Shown here: positions 36,802-47,446 of the stretch, piece by piece
Layout: each line of letters opens with the position of its first letter
How positions within the stretch are numbered: position 1 is the stretch's first letter
Assembly: GCF_037975245.1 (NCBI RefSeq)
Contig: NC_092579.1
Location: 3,248,001-3,312,000 of the forward strand
Direction: 5' to 3'
DNA length: 64,000 bases
Source of the DNA: Apostichopus japonicus
Taxonomy: Eukaryota; Echinodermata; Holothuroidea; Aspidochirotida; Stichopodidae
Translations under genes and position numbers: made by a program
Notes under the pieces: generated by a model
The model's input: the letters and a program-made list of their open reading frames with translations, nothing else
The model's database searches: none
What the model was told of the DNA's origin: nothing

Positions 36802-38421
36802 TTAAAGACCAAATATGGAGGCAATTTTTTTTTTTGAGATTTTCCATTAATTTGGGAGTTTACATACCCATAATCAACATGTGTAAAAAATAATCTTCCA
36901 AAACCTACTATAACCCATCAAAAACGACCACGAAAATGGACATTTTGGGTAGTCACGTGACATGAACCTCTGGAATGTCTGAAAACAGAGATTGACCCAA
37001 AGGAGCCTCTGGTCACCGTGTGACGTCAAAGTTTGTATACCGCGAAAATCAAACGCTGATATAGGCACTGTTTGTACACAGATAGCGAACAATTGTACTG
37101 TTTTTGACTTCCAATTTCGAGCGTTTGAAAAGCTGTTAGCTTAAAACAAGAACACATGAAGGTTAACAACAAGTTTTAAGACAATTATAAGCAGAAATTT
37201 TAGTTAAATTGCTTATTTTATTAGCAAAATTTCAACTCAAATGGAGGCATCTTTTACATAGCGTAGCGTCAATAGGTCCGTACGGTACAATATACTTACG
37301 TAGTACTTACTCGTTTTAATATCCAAAAGTACAAACACAGAAAAAAGTATCCTGTCAATAAACAAATTTAGCAGTGAATATCCTAATCCATGTTTCTTGT
37401 TCAATCCTGGGCGAAAAACTACCGTGACTCTGTGTAATTCCATAGAGTTAGGTCTAGTTGAAACAGGCCTTGACCAGTAACATCCCACAATCACAAGACA
37501 GTCACTAACGAAATAAAACGTCCGATCGCTACATACTACCGTTTTTATTCAACTCCTTGGAACATGCAGATGTCGGAATAAACAGAACGGACAATATTAC
37601 ACATGTATCACGAACTCACGATACTGGAATACAACAAATGAAATAGATAAATCCTAACATGGCTATTTACACATGCTGTGAGCCAACGCCGGCGAGAGTT
37701 GTAACTAACTACTGTACATGTACTAACAATGCTATACCCTTGGCACGGTATATATATACGGTCATCTCTTACAGTAAATATATTACTGTCAATTGCGTGA
37801 TATAGTGTTACATGTAAGGACGTCCAGGGCGTGTTTACCGTCAATTTCACATTAGCTATGTCCGACCATGGTCCGACATCGACAGTATATAATTTTCACA
37901 GAATGAGACATATGCAGCATACACAGAAGCAGGGTCATGCATGTGGACTCATGGGCATGAGATACTCCGGGTGCTGAAAAATCTTTCCGTGTGGATCTCC
38001 AAAAATTAATCCAAAGTCTGCGGCGTTTTACGTCGGTTCTTTTACTCGGAAATCTAAAAAAGCTGATGCTTTTGTTGGATGAGGTATAACTGCAACCTCC
38101 AACAACACAGAATTGTGGCATTTTGAGGAAAAAGGAGTAATATCGTTGATGTTTTTGGCAGCTCAAGTATACGACTTTACACACTAAACGTATAGTTGTG
38201 AGTGAGGTATACAATTGACGTCACATGGTCACCTGATGTCTTAGGAATGTTTCAGGAATGTCTGAAATAGAAGCTGACTTTTCTTCCCATTTTTCACGTA
38301 TTTAACGTCCGAAATTGGTAAAGTTAATTACAGCAATGTAATTGGAGTCAGTTAAGGATTACATACATGCAAAATGGTGGGATTTTATGTTCATCGAAAA
38401 GTTTCCATAGTTGGTCTTTAA
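36802..38421 (-). mobile_element. TTAA-flanked transposon with THAP remnant (Kolobok-like)
   Basis: Ends TTAAAGACCAAATATGGAGG and (inverted) TTAAAGACCAACTATGGAAA define a 1,620-bp element with TTAA at both borders. It carries a THAP zinc-finger remnant on the minus strand. Kolobok transposons duplicate TTAA and have THAP-bearing transposases, whereas P elements carry THAP but make 8-bp duplications. No catalytic core frame remains, so it is an internally deleted copy. Confidence 0.65.
37941..38121 (-). pseudogene. THAP-type zinc-finger remnant inside the TTAA element
   Basis: ATG followed by MPQFCVVGGC, an FFRFP segment, LWINFW and RKDFSAP reproduce the first Cys pair (C-x4-C), the central Trp and the Pro of a THAP DNA-binding domain at about the right spacing. 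The expected C-x2-H near the end (usually within LCSxHF) is not seen in frame. The domain either ends at a splice donor (GGA|GTATCT) or is broken. Confidence 0.6.
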
Positions 38422-40614
38422 AGCAATCAATTGGCTAACGAGTCGGATATACAATAGTTTATATGACTGAGACAACTGAAGAAAATGTTTTTGTTTTGGT
38501 TCAGATGGTAAACAAAAGGGGTTCATCCTAACTAAAGTTAGGATGAATGCTAATGTCTTTTCTACATGAAATCCGTTTTACTCATCACACAATCTCATTT
38601 TTTAACAATTCTCTGAAGAAGTTCTTGACTCCATTTGCTTAGATGTACTGTTTTAAGACTTGCAGCCTAAATGTAATGCTAAGTGATGAATGAAGGTGGG
38701 TCAGAGTAACCAAACATATAGTACAACAGAAGTCAGGGGTTGGCAAGGCTAGTATTTTTCCAAATAAATGGCAATCACACAGTTTCATGCATATTGCAAT
38801 TTGGTGGAGAATATGATCGTCCATTTCTAAAATTAAAAATCCTACTGCAATACACATGAAATGTCAGAAATGATGAACACTGTGACAAAGAGGTCTAAAC
38901 TTTGATGCTGGGTACAAACGATTTACCCACTAACATTAATACTGTCTGGAAGCAAATTTTGAGTGTATTTTGTTTCTTTATGGCTAGGCTATGCATACAG
39001 AAGATACAATATTTACAATTTTTTCAGGGGTTCTCAAAATGTTTAAATTGTCAGGCATGGAAAGGGTGAGCATACTGAAGGGTCACAGCATTGTCCTTTT
39101 GATATTGAAATTAAACAATTAAGGGGACGAATTTGGACCCTCCGTGCTAGTGCATAGACAATATGTAGCATGGCCTAACTTCAAAGGCCTAATTTAGCCC
39201 TAGCCTAGGCCTATAGCCTAAGCCTTACTTAAAAGTTAGGCCTAAAACTTATGGCATCTTGCCTTCAAATTGGAAACAGTTACCCCTGAATCTTGAGAAC
39301 ATGGTAGGCTACTTACCAAAATGTGTACGCATTTGTCTTAGTCTAAATGCTAGACTAAGTCCGGCTAACGATCTTCCGTTACAACCAGGATATGTTATGA
39401 AATGCCCTAGTTCAGTTTGTTGGTGTGTGTATAGTGTGTTCTGAATTTTCACGGCCTAGGAGAACTTGTACAGTTGTTAGTCGCTATCGAGATTTATCGA
39501 GATTGTTAGTCGCTTGCCATACAACAATTACTTCCTGAACCTTGATGACGTAACAGGTTCACAGATCTATAAATAGATACAGATCGTCATGAGCGGAATT
39601 ATGGTGGCGTGAACTTCTATTTACCCTCTAACATTTCTCTTTTACAGAGGAGTTTGAGTTTAACATTAAACAATTAATGTAGTACTTTGGATGAATTCTC
39701 AGTTATTGTTGTATTATCACAGTTGCTCTTTATACGTTTAGAATAATTTTTAGTTCAACTGAAAGCTTTCAGCTGAGGTATAGTGAGTTGTCGCGAGATT
39801 TTGCCGACTTATTTGTCAATTTTAGCGGCCATCGTGTGTGAACGACTGCCGTTTCGTCATTTTTTATTCTGAAATTTCGTGAGAGGTTTGTGTCAGTAAA
39901 GTTTTCATACATCATATTTTATACATATGAGAGTCATCTGAGGTCATGATAGGTCATTTTCTGAAAATGTCAAAATGCTACTCCTAATAGAGCTTTTGTC
40001 CATGCACATTTGCTGAAATTGCTTTAGATATAACGTTTGAATGGTGGTGAACCAAAGTTGTTCAAGAAAAATTGAAAGCTGATGTAGGTTTTTTTTTTCG
40101 TGGGCGTGAATAGCCTAGGGAAGATAAACCAACGATAGGTGAAACGCAACAATAGATAGCGAATTGAGCCAGATAATTACATAGTATTTCAGGGAGACTA
40201 ATTGGTACTGTACATGTAGAATATTGGACAATCTTGGAGGTTACTGGATCAGGTTTCTATTTGGAGACTTCACATAACGAATATTTTTCTTCGTCTCGTT
40301 CTATCATTGCATGAATGAAAAATTCGAAGTGTATATATTTTCGGTTCTTTGTTTTTGCAATGCGGCATAGTTTATCCCTTTAGTAGTAAGTATACAACGA
40401 TCTATTTGCGTAAAATAAGTTCGTGGCAGTATAGATCCAATGACAACCCAAACCTATGGACTCATGCGATAACTCATCCCACTCATTTATCGCCCAGAAA
40501 AACAAATATTTGCTGAGTAAAGCAATATATTTTCTTATTGGATTTTGACTATTTCAGTAAACAAACGAAATAGAACAGTCCAAGAAATTTCACAGCAAGA
40601 CACTTTATTATTTC
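38422..40614. other. Non-coding interval
   Basis: Contains a perfect 11-bp hairpin (38522-38547, TTCATCCTAAC / GTTAGGATGAA) and a GCCTAGGCCTA-rich patch at 39,165-39,245. CpG-containing sequence near 39,600-39,900 might be a promoter for the plus-strand transcript at 43-44.6 kb. Confidence 0.35.
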
Positions 40615-40616
40615 TT

Positions 40617-40745
<129 letters not shown>

Positions 40746-40763
40746 TAAATGCCTTGGTAAGTA

Positions 40764-40815
40764 CAGCTGTTACTCGGAGTTTCACGCCCTTAGGGTGGCG
40801 ATCGTCAGACAACTG
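40764..40815 (-). ncRNA. Hammerhead ribozyme motif of the Penelope-like element
   Basis: On the minus strand: a stem I arm (CAGTTGT), core CTGACGA, a stem II hairpin (CGCC...GGCG), core GAAA, a two-base-pair stem III (AC...GT) and cleavage triplet GTA, then the complementary stem I arm (ACAGCTG, 7 bp with one G-U). This matches the minimal type I hammerheads known from Penelope-like elements. The T-T pair at the base of stem II is non-ideal, so activity is uncertain. Confidence 0.75.
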
Positions 40816-40860
40816 AACAAATACTCGCTGCGCGGATATATTCTATGGGGAACCCGAACC

Positions 40861-41600
40861 CTATTTCTTACGTGCACGGTTCATTGGTTTGAGCCTATTG
40901 TGGCGACACTTGGAGATGAATTCAGATCTCTTATTGAGTAAATGCGGGGTTTTGGACAGGGGGATACAAAGCTTTTCATCAATACAGAGGTTACATTGAC
41001 CGGATCTACGCATGCTGGTATTGGAATGCTTAAGTACACTCCACTCAATAACGAAGGAGGCACCCTTACGCTTCAGGTCCCATATATGTTTGGAAAGCTC
41101 TGTTTCTTTCTCGTAACGCTCATGTCGGAAGGACTTACTGTGGTTACTGTACCTTTGCTTAAAGGGGCCACTCGATAGCCTCAACGGGAATTGCTTGGTG
41201 AGCAGTGTAATATATAGGGCCGATGTTACTACTGGTGATGACACCAAATCATACATAGACCACACGAGATTTAAGATATGATGGAATCAAGTCTTTTACT
41301 ACACACATATTTCGAACTTTAAATGATATAAACACTAATTTAATATCAATGTCTGTACAATGCGATTTGATCAACTGTCTAACTTTGTTCTGAGCATGAC
41401 CAGAGAAGTTACCAATGTACGGGAGCTTGTAAAATCTAGTAATGTGAGAAGCCGGGTTCAATGATATTTTCCGGTGACACCTTGTTTTGTAAATACGATT
41501 TCACAACTTTGTCAATTAAGTGAGAAGGGAACTGATTTTTGCCGAGTGTGGACATAAGTCCTTTTATGGTCTAGGTCAAATCCTTTCCATGAGTTGTTGA
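40861..41600 (-). pseudogene. Penelope-like element C-terminal remnant with GIY-YIG domain
   Basis: Read on the minus strand, the fragment gives a KLPYIGNFSGHAQNKVRQLI block and, downstream, QRYSNHSKSFRHERYEKETE, SKHIWDLKRKG, a CNLCIDEKLCI knuckle and [13 protein letters not shown]. These are typical of the linker and GIY-YIG endonuclease of Penelope-like retroelements. At least two frame changes (near 41,460 and 41,560) and a damaged GIY-YIG core show it is dead. The reverse transcriptase is missing, so the copy is 5' truncated. Confidence 0.8.
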
Positions 41601-41649
41601 CCTTGTACATTCTTGATCGTGGCTAATTTCTTTATCTTTCAATATCGGA

Positions 41650-42807
41650 TCAATCTCTCGGGTCTTTTGGACTTATCTGTTTAACTCAAAATAGGCGTGA
41701 ATTATTGTTTCTCCTTTGTATGTTTTAATCTATTTTGACTATAAAAGGACTATTAGGATTGCAGATGCCAGTAATGTACAGATGTAGCAATTTTATGACG
41801 CACCCTCGGACCCCTGGAATAGGTTAATTTTGACTTAATTTTGAACATTGATTCACCCTTGCATCATAGTGAAATTGACACATCATTGTATGTCTTTGAC
41901 ATACACCAAATTAACATTTTGACCGAGCGTTTGCTGACCATGATGGACCCTGCATGGCACATTGACGCACACTGGCGCACATATTGTAGTTGTAATGACG
42001 GACCCCTTAGTCACACAATTCATCGGACATGACGCACCATTCCGGGGGGTCGTTGAGTCCGTCTTTCAATAATTGATAATTTCATCATGATATAGAAATT
42101 AAAGACATTTGCCAAAATATAACAACATCATAGGCTTCATAGCTCTACACATAATCTAATCATGCAGTTCTAAAAGTTATACAAAAGGAAAGTGATACTA
42201 CTGATTTGTGAGAGAACTACAATGGTCGCTAATAAAATACCATATCATGTTAATATGTTGTCTTAAACTTTATTGTTCAGGGCACACCTGTAGAAGTTTC
42301 CGTAAATTTTAGTCTCGGAAACAAGCAAAGTCTAGCTATATTTTTAAAAGCAATTATGCATCCCTGATATGATGAAATTTGGTGAAATATTAGTGTATGA
42401 ACAAGCCTACTGGGACATTGCCATTGTAACAAAATGACATTTATTTAACATTGTCGTTATGACATTTCTTGTATGTAAGGTATTAGTAGATAAGTTAGAA
42501 TACTGCAGGTGTATACTACTAACATAGAAATTTACCCCAAAAAATAGAAATGTTGCACATCACTAGTTTAGGTTTGCACTAGATTAGTAAATGAACCATT
42601 CTTGAATCCTTGCAGAGTTGACATTATACATACTGTAAATCATAAAGCAGATGTGATGAATTTATGCTGCCAATAGCGCAAAGTTCTGTAACTAGTAGTG
42701 TAATTACTGTTCTGTGTTTGCAAAAATTGATGTGAATTGTTGGCTATTTAGTAAAGGGCAAAATGTGGTATTCAGTAATTTATGTTGGAAGTTATAATTC
42801 ACTATGT
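41650..42807. other. Non-coding interval
   Basis: A 41,800-42,060 patch repeats 'gacgcac' and has GGACCCC..GGAAT / GGAATGG..GACCC-like inverted ends, suggesting a decayed transposon. Otherwise nothing was seen. Confidence 0.3.
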
Positions 42808-43119
42808 CAGGGATGTGCTCACACTGGGCGTCACGGGGCGGCTGCGCCCAGCAGTTTTGAATGCCACCCAGCACAAACAGTATTTTAACCTATTCCGCCC
42901 GGCACTTTTTTTATGATAATTTAACAAATTTTACCATAACCAAAATCTGGGAGAATACATGGCACAGAATAGGAAAAATAGCACAACCTAAGCATACTTT
43001 ATGTGCCAAATTTGTCCGGTGGGGAGGGTGTACCCCACTCATGAGATCCCTCTCCCAGGGTGTGGATCACACTACCGCACAATCCGCCCGGCACTTAAAT
43101 ATTCCTGAGCACATCCCTG
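42808..43119. mobile_element. hAT-like non-autonomous element
   Basis: Termini CAGGGATGTGCTCA and TGAGCACATCCCTG are perfect 14-bp inverted repeats. Flanking octamers (CACTATGT and CTCTGTTT) agree only partly. It is 312 bp with no transposase and lies just upstream of the putative exon at 43189. Confidence 0.65.
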
Positions 43120-43188
43120 CTCTGTTTACAGTATGCATTCTGATATATTATTAACTTTACACATCCCGGTATTATTTGTCTTTTTCAG

Positions 43189-43338
43189 TTGAAGGTGTGT
43201 GCCCAATTAAGAAACTCGAGAGGTTGGTATCCAAACTGATCCACCAGAAAAGACAACACCAGTTGCTCAACAAAAGGCTATGCCCAACAGAGGCTGATGC
43301 AGCAATGCACTTCAGCAGCTGTACCCCAGTGGAGACTG
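43189..43338 (+). CDS. Probable internal exon of an unrecognised plus-strand gene
   Basis: A pyrimidine-rich acceptor (TTTGTCTTTTTCAG) and donor ACTG|GTAATT flank a 150-nt phase-1 to phase-1 open frame. It encodes VEGVCPIKKLERLVSKLIHQ and then KRQHQLLNKRLCPTEADAAM, a basic amphipathic segment. The family is not recognised. Upstream exons were not found, so this is a hypothesis from splice signals and composition. Confidence 0.4.
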
Positions 43339-44195
43339 GTAATTTTTTGATTTACATACTGTAACCATTCCATGCTGCAACTAATTAGTCTACAATTCAA
43401 CTAGGTCTGCAGTCTACTACTGTAGGACTGTTTATGACTAACCGGATTTAGAACATTGGACACATTTATTCATTTATTGTATTATGCATAATGACATAGA
43501 CATATAGTGCTAAATATGGTGCTAATACAGCCACTGGAGGTCTGTAAATGCGAGGGACCCAAAAATGTTCAAACTCCACAGGTTAATGATAACAGTAGTA
43601 TTTTTCCTTATCTCTGAAAATTAAAAACATTTACCAAACTTGCAGAATGTGCTACCTACCTGTCTGAAGCAGTTTGTGTTAATAAAAAATGCACATTTAT
43701 TCTTTTCTTATGTTTTCTTTTTATGTTTCATGATGATGTGGCATCATTTGTACATACTTGCACTGCTTAAAGATAGTTACTCTTCACTGCCTATACTGTA
43801 GTTGTCATCTGATCAGGTTGTTATGTGCATATAGTTTCATATCAGCAAAGACATTTTTTGGCAAATTTTGAGTGTGAGCTATATTTCTAGTTTTACATGT
43901 TAGGGGCATCATTTAGGGGTCTACTTTCTCCCAGATCTGAACAATAAATTTTAGTTATTACAATGAGTGCAAGTTACAATCTCAGTGAATAAACAAACAT
44001 AACATTTATGCTGACTCCAACACATGAGTTACCTTGGCTATGAGCCTGAATGTCTCTTTTGAAAATCAAATGAATCATATCTTGGAAAATCATTTTAATT
44101 CAATCTTCAACAACAACAGGTATATCTTTGTAACACTTTTGTCCTCACACAAAGCCATAAATATGTCTTTTTTCCCTTTTCATTTCACATTACAG

Positions 44196-44215
44196 ATGTA
44201 CAGTACATCCTTTAG
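44196..44215 (+). CDS. Possible last coding exon of the same plus-strand gene
   Basis: A strong acceptor (TTTTCATTTCACATTACAG) continues the phase-1 frame of the exon ending at 43338 for six codons (DVQYIL) to TAG. AATAAA-like signals follow at about 44,320 and 44,602, suggesting a 3' UTR of 100-400 nt. Confidence 0.3.
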
Positions 44216-44619
44216 AGGAACAGTACAGCACAGCATATTGTTATGGCATGATGGATGTTTTTGAAAGCAGATATAAGGGTTGGAACTGGAAGTGTTTGTG
44301 TTCGATTGTTTCATTAATAAACGTGTGCTTCTCTACTTTATGTAAGATGATTGTCATATTTCTTGTTCTCCAGTGAGAACTAAGGATTTGCATAGTGAAC
44401 GTTGTTAACATGGATACGGACAATTTTGAAATAGCTTATGTCAAAGCAGTTCCTCAGCTTGTTTAAATACCATACATCAAGGACACACGAGTGGACAATG
44501 GAAGTAACAAGTATCCAGAATGTAGATATCACAAGCCTTCAAGACAATTGAACAAAGTGTACCATAACGGACAACAACAAACACGGTGTCTCAGTAAAAT
44601 AAAGTCACTAAGCTAGTGC

Positions 44620-45189
44620 AATGTATCATAAGAATTTATCATTTTCATGGTGTCAAACATTGATTGTTGCATTTAGTGCGTTATGTATCTTACTCCTTTC
44701 TGTAGTATTTAGCATTGATTTGCATGTTCATTCATTGTGTAATGTAAACTACATAATTGATGTCATCAAAGTTACAACTGTGTCATATTAATAAACTAAA
44801 TAATTGAATATTGGTTTCACTGCACAATAATTATTATTGTACACCATTTGGCTTTCCATGATAGCAATATCTGATCTGTTTACTTATTGTAGTTTGTTCA
44901 GTCATACCAGTAGTTCTTATGTGACATTGATCTTGGGTTATTTATTGTTGGCTTTATTTTGTATTGTGTGAGATCAATTTAACATAACATATATTGTGAT
45001 GTCATGGAGTATTGAAGAGGTACTCTAACTTGCAGCTAGTAGTGATAAAACAGCTTCATTCAGTGCTCTCATGATAACCCCAGTGGCAGATGGAGATATT
45101 GGCAGATGGGGATGTTTGAAATGCAGGGGACATTATAGGGTCTTTTGAAGTTTTGGCAAAGTTTCGTTTGGATGTAAAGCTGCTATACT
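44620..45189. other. AT-rich non-coding DNA
   Basis: Downstream of the putative plus-strand transcript. It has several AATAAA-like hexamers and no coding signal. Confidence 0.4.
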
Positions 45190-45973
45190 CAGGTGCGTAT
45201 CCAGGGGGGCGTTGGGGGCGCGCGCCCCCCGGGTAAGAAAAAGAGGAGAGAAAAAAAGAGAAGAAAAAAGGAAAAAAGAGGGGAAAAAAGAAGAGGAGGA
45301 GAGGAAGGAAGAGAAAAGAAAAGAAAAAGAAGAAAGAGAGAAAAAGGAGAAAAGGAGGGAGTAAAAGAAAAACGCGAAGACACCGGGAAGAGAAAGAGGA
45401 ACAGTGACATCATTACAGCGCTGAAGGGTAGCCAGTGACGGATCAATGATTTCGTAAAAGTGTGACTCACCCTACCCCTTACACCGACAACTCCATTTTT
45501 TGACGTTTCCATTTTCCTCTCTCACTAATGATCTATATATATATTATATATGGTCTATCATAACGCGTGTGTAGAATTGTGCTATGAAACCAACTGTGGC
45601 TGGTCTCGAACTCGACCGTGTCGTCGGGGAACATGACGAATTTTGGGATGGGGGCGACCGCCCGCCCCCCCCCCCATTTAGCATTGTTTTAAATGATATC
45701 GCTAAGTAATTTCAAAATAGAAAGTGCTTAGATGCAACTTACAAGGCCTGGGAAGTGTCATTTCCAGCGATCTGGGAGACATTTTCGGCCAAAATTTGCT
45801 TGTACGCTTCGCGCTAACAAATGGTCCTGGGTAGTGCCATTTCCAGCGATCTGGGAGGCATTTTCGGCCAAAGTTTTCTTGTACGCTTCGCGCCAACCTA
45901 TGGTGGCGCTACGCTGAGATAATTTGCCTACAGGCTTCGCCCCTCCCTTGGCAAATTCCTCGCTACGCGCCTG
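45190..45973. mobile_element. Composite of hAT-like fragments around a polypurine tract
   Basis: Left end CAGGTGCGTATCCAGG and right end CTACGCGCCTG are terminal-repeat-like but lack matching flanking octamers, so at least two insertions or a rearrangement are involved. Two tandem copies of the shared module occur at about 45,750-45,825 and 45,828-45,925. Confidence 0.55.
45236..45405 (+). repeat. Polypurine (A/G) low-complexity tract
   Basis: About 170 bp almost free of pyrimidines on the plus strand. Open frames on both strands here are compositional. Confidence 0.9.
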
Positions 45974-46323
45974 TTCGAATTTGTAACGCAAACAGCAGAT
46001 ATCACATCATATCAGTGAGCATGGAAATGGCGTTCCAGGATGAAAAGCCTCAAAACTGTCCGACTTGCATGAAATAATAACCAAAATTTTCGCGCGCTTC
46101 GCGCGCTTCGCGCGCGTTCAACGTGTTGATGTCGATATCATATAAGCAAGCATCGGTTATTATATCGCATGCCATCATGTACCGTTCAAATTGTGCAGTA
46201 TACCGCGGGATGCTAATGTAAACAACGACATGTCTCATGTAGATGTATAAAAAGCAGGTCCAATTATCTCAAAACTCTCTTTTACATTAGTAATGGCGAA
46301 TTAGGGGCTGCACCCCCGACGCG

Positions 46324-46642
46324 CAGTGGCGGAGCGTCCATACGGTCAGGGGGCGCATGCCCCCCCCCCCCCTGACGGACTCAAATGGACTGCTGGCGCG
46401 TTTTTCAGCTCTTTACCACTTTTTACTTATTCTAGATTATTGAATTTTTATTGCGCTCTCATCTACTTATTGACATTTCTCACATTTTGTTGGTGTAATT
46501 TGGAGATGACACCTATTTATTCTTCGTTTATCTGCAAATTAGCCAGGCCCGGAAAGGGTCATTTCCGGCGATCTAGGGAGTATCTTTACTCAAAAATTTT
46601 CTGTATACGCCCTCCTGACCAATACCCCTAGCTCCGCCACTT
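46324..46642. mobile_element. hAT-like non-autonomous element
   Basis: Ends CAGTGGCGGAGC and GCTCCGCCACTT are inverted repeats (last base mismatched) flanked by near-identical octamers CCGACGCG and CCGCCGCG. It contains one shared-module copy at about 46,545-46,620. Confidence 0.7.
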
Positions 46643-47077
46643 CCGCCGCGCCTCCTATACGCCTATGTGTATAGTGTTCGGTTTCGGAAATATCTGCTAT
46701 TTTTTCATTTCCTTCAACCAAGTTTTATAATAGCCGTTATAAGAGGTTTTAATATTTCTACACCAATAAATTAACTGTGTCTGAATTTTCGAAAATTTCT
46801 GACCAACATTCTGCATCACACTTCCCTCTACTCGTGCAATTTTGACCGGTCTGTTAGGGGTTGAATGAAGTTTTTCTATATTGGTTGTCCATAGATGAAA
46901 TTTTGTACAACATTATGCAGGGTATGTTTTGAAGTGAGTATATTCACGAGAAATGTGAATTTTCAAATTCTGAACAAATATGGGGCTTAAAACCCTTTTT
47001 TTCCCACTGTATTTATTTACAATACCGTAACAGATAAAACAAAGGAATCAGCAAAAAGACTTACATAAGAATTAAGC

Positions 47078-47446
47078 TTACATAAAGAAATCATAGAAGT
47101 CGTTAAGGTTACACAAATTGTTGTTTTGCTTAGAAATGAAATAGTGCAGGTCAAGTTGAAAGCGAAACTTAAAATAAAATTCGTGCACATGTGGGATTTT
47201 GTTATCCAACCTACAAGTATAAATGTACTTTTTAGCATGCAAAATTAAAAAGTTCACAGGATTATCTATATCACCAAATTCACCAAAACAAATGTTGGTC
47301 AAATTAAAAGAATAATTAGTTTTAATGCAATTTGAATTCACTGCCTCCCAGAATCGCTCAACGTGACTACAATTATAAAACAAATGTATAAGCGTTTCAT
47401 CGGCATTCTTGCAAAATGAACAAAGTGGAGAATTAACCATTTTCAT
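47078..47446 (-). pseudogene. LINE ORF2 C-terminal zinc-knuckle region, out of frame
   Basis: Frame of 122 codons overlapping the previous frame's end by 4 nt. It contains CSFCKNADETLIHLFYNCSH, the zf-RVT C-terminal motif that follows RT in plant and animal L1/Tx1 LINEs. The frame change lies near 47,445. Confidence 0.85.

Noticed and set aside
36469..36837. 122-codon plus-strand frame with repeated NNC.E.HGC
   Set aside because: Tandem duplication with (CA)n; no domain or splice support.
38522..38547. Perfect 11-bp hairpin as a terminator
   Set aside because: Intrinsic terminators of this kind do not apply in an animal genome; probably chance or repeat-derived.
45189..45512. Lys/Arg/Glu-rich (plus) and Phe/Leu/Ser-rich (minus) frames
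   Set aside because: Polypurine low-complexity tract.
47443..47446. ATGA stop-start overlap as translational coupling between two LINE proteins
   Set aside because: The zinc-knuckle normally follows RT in the same frame; a one-base deletion explains the split.
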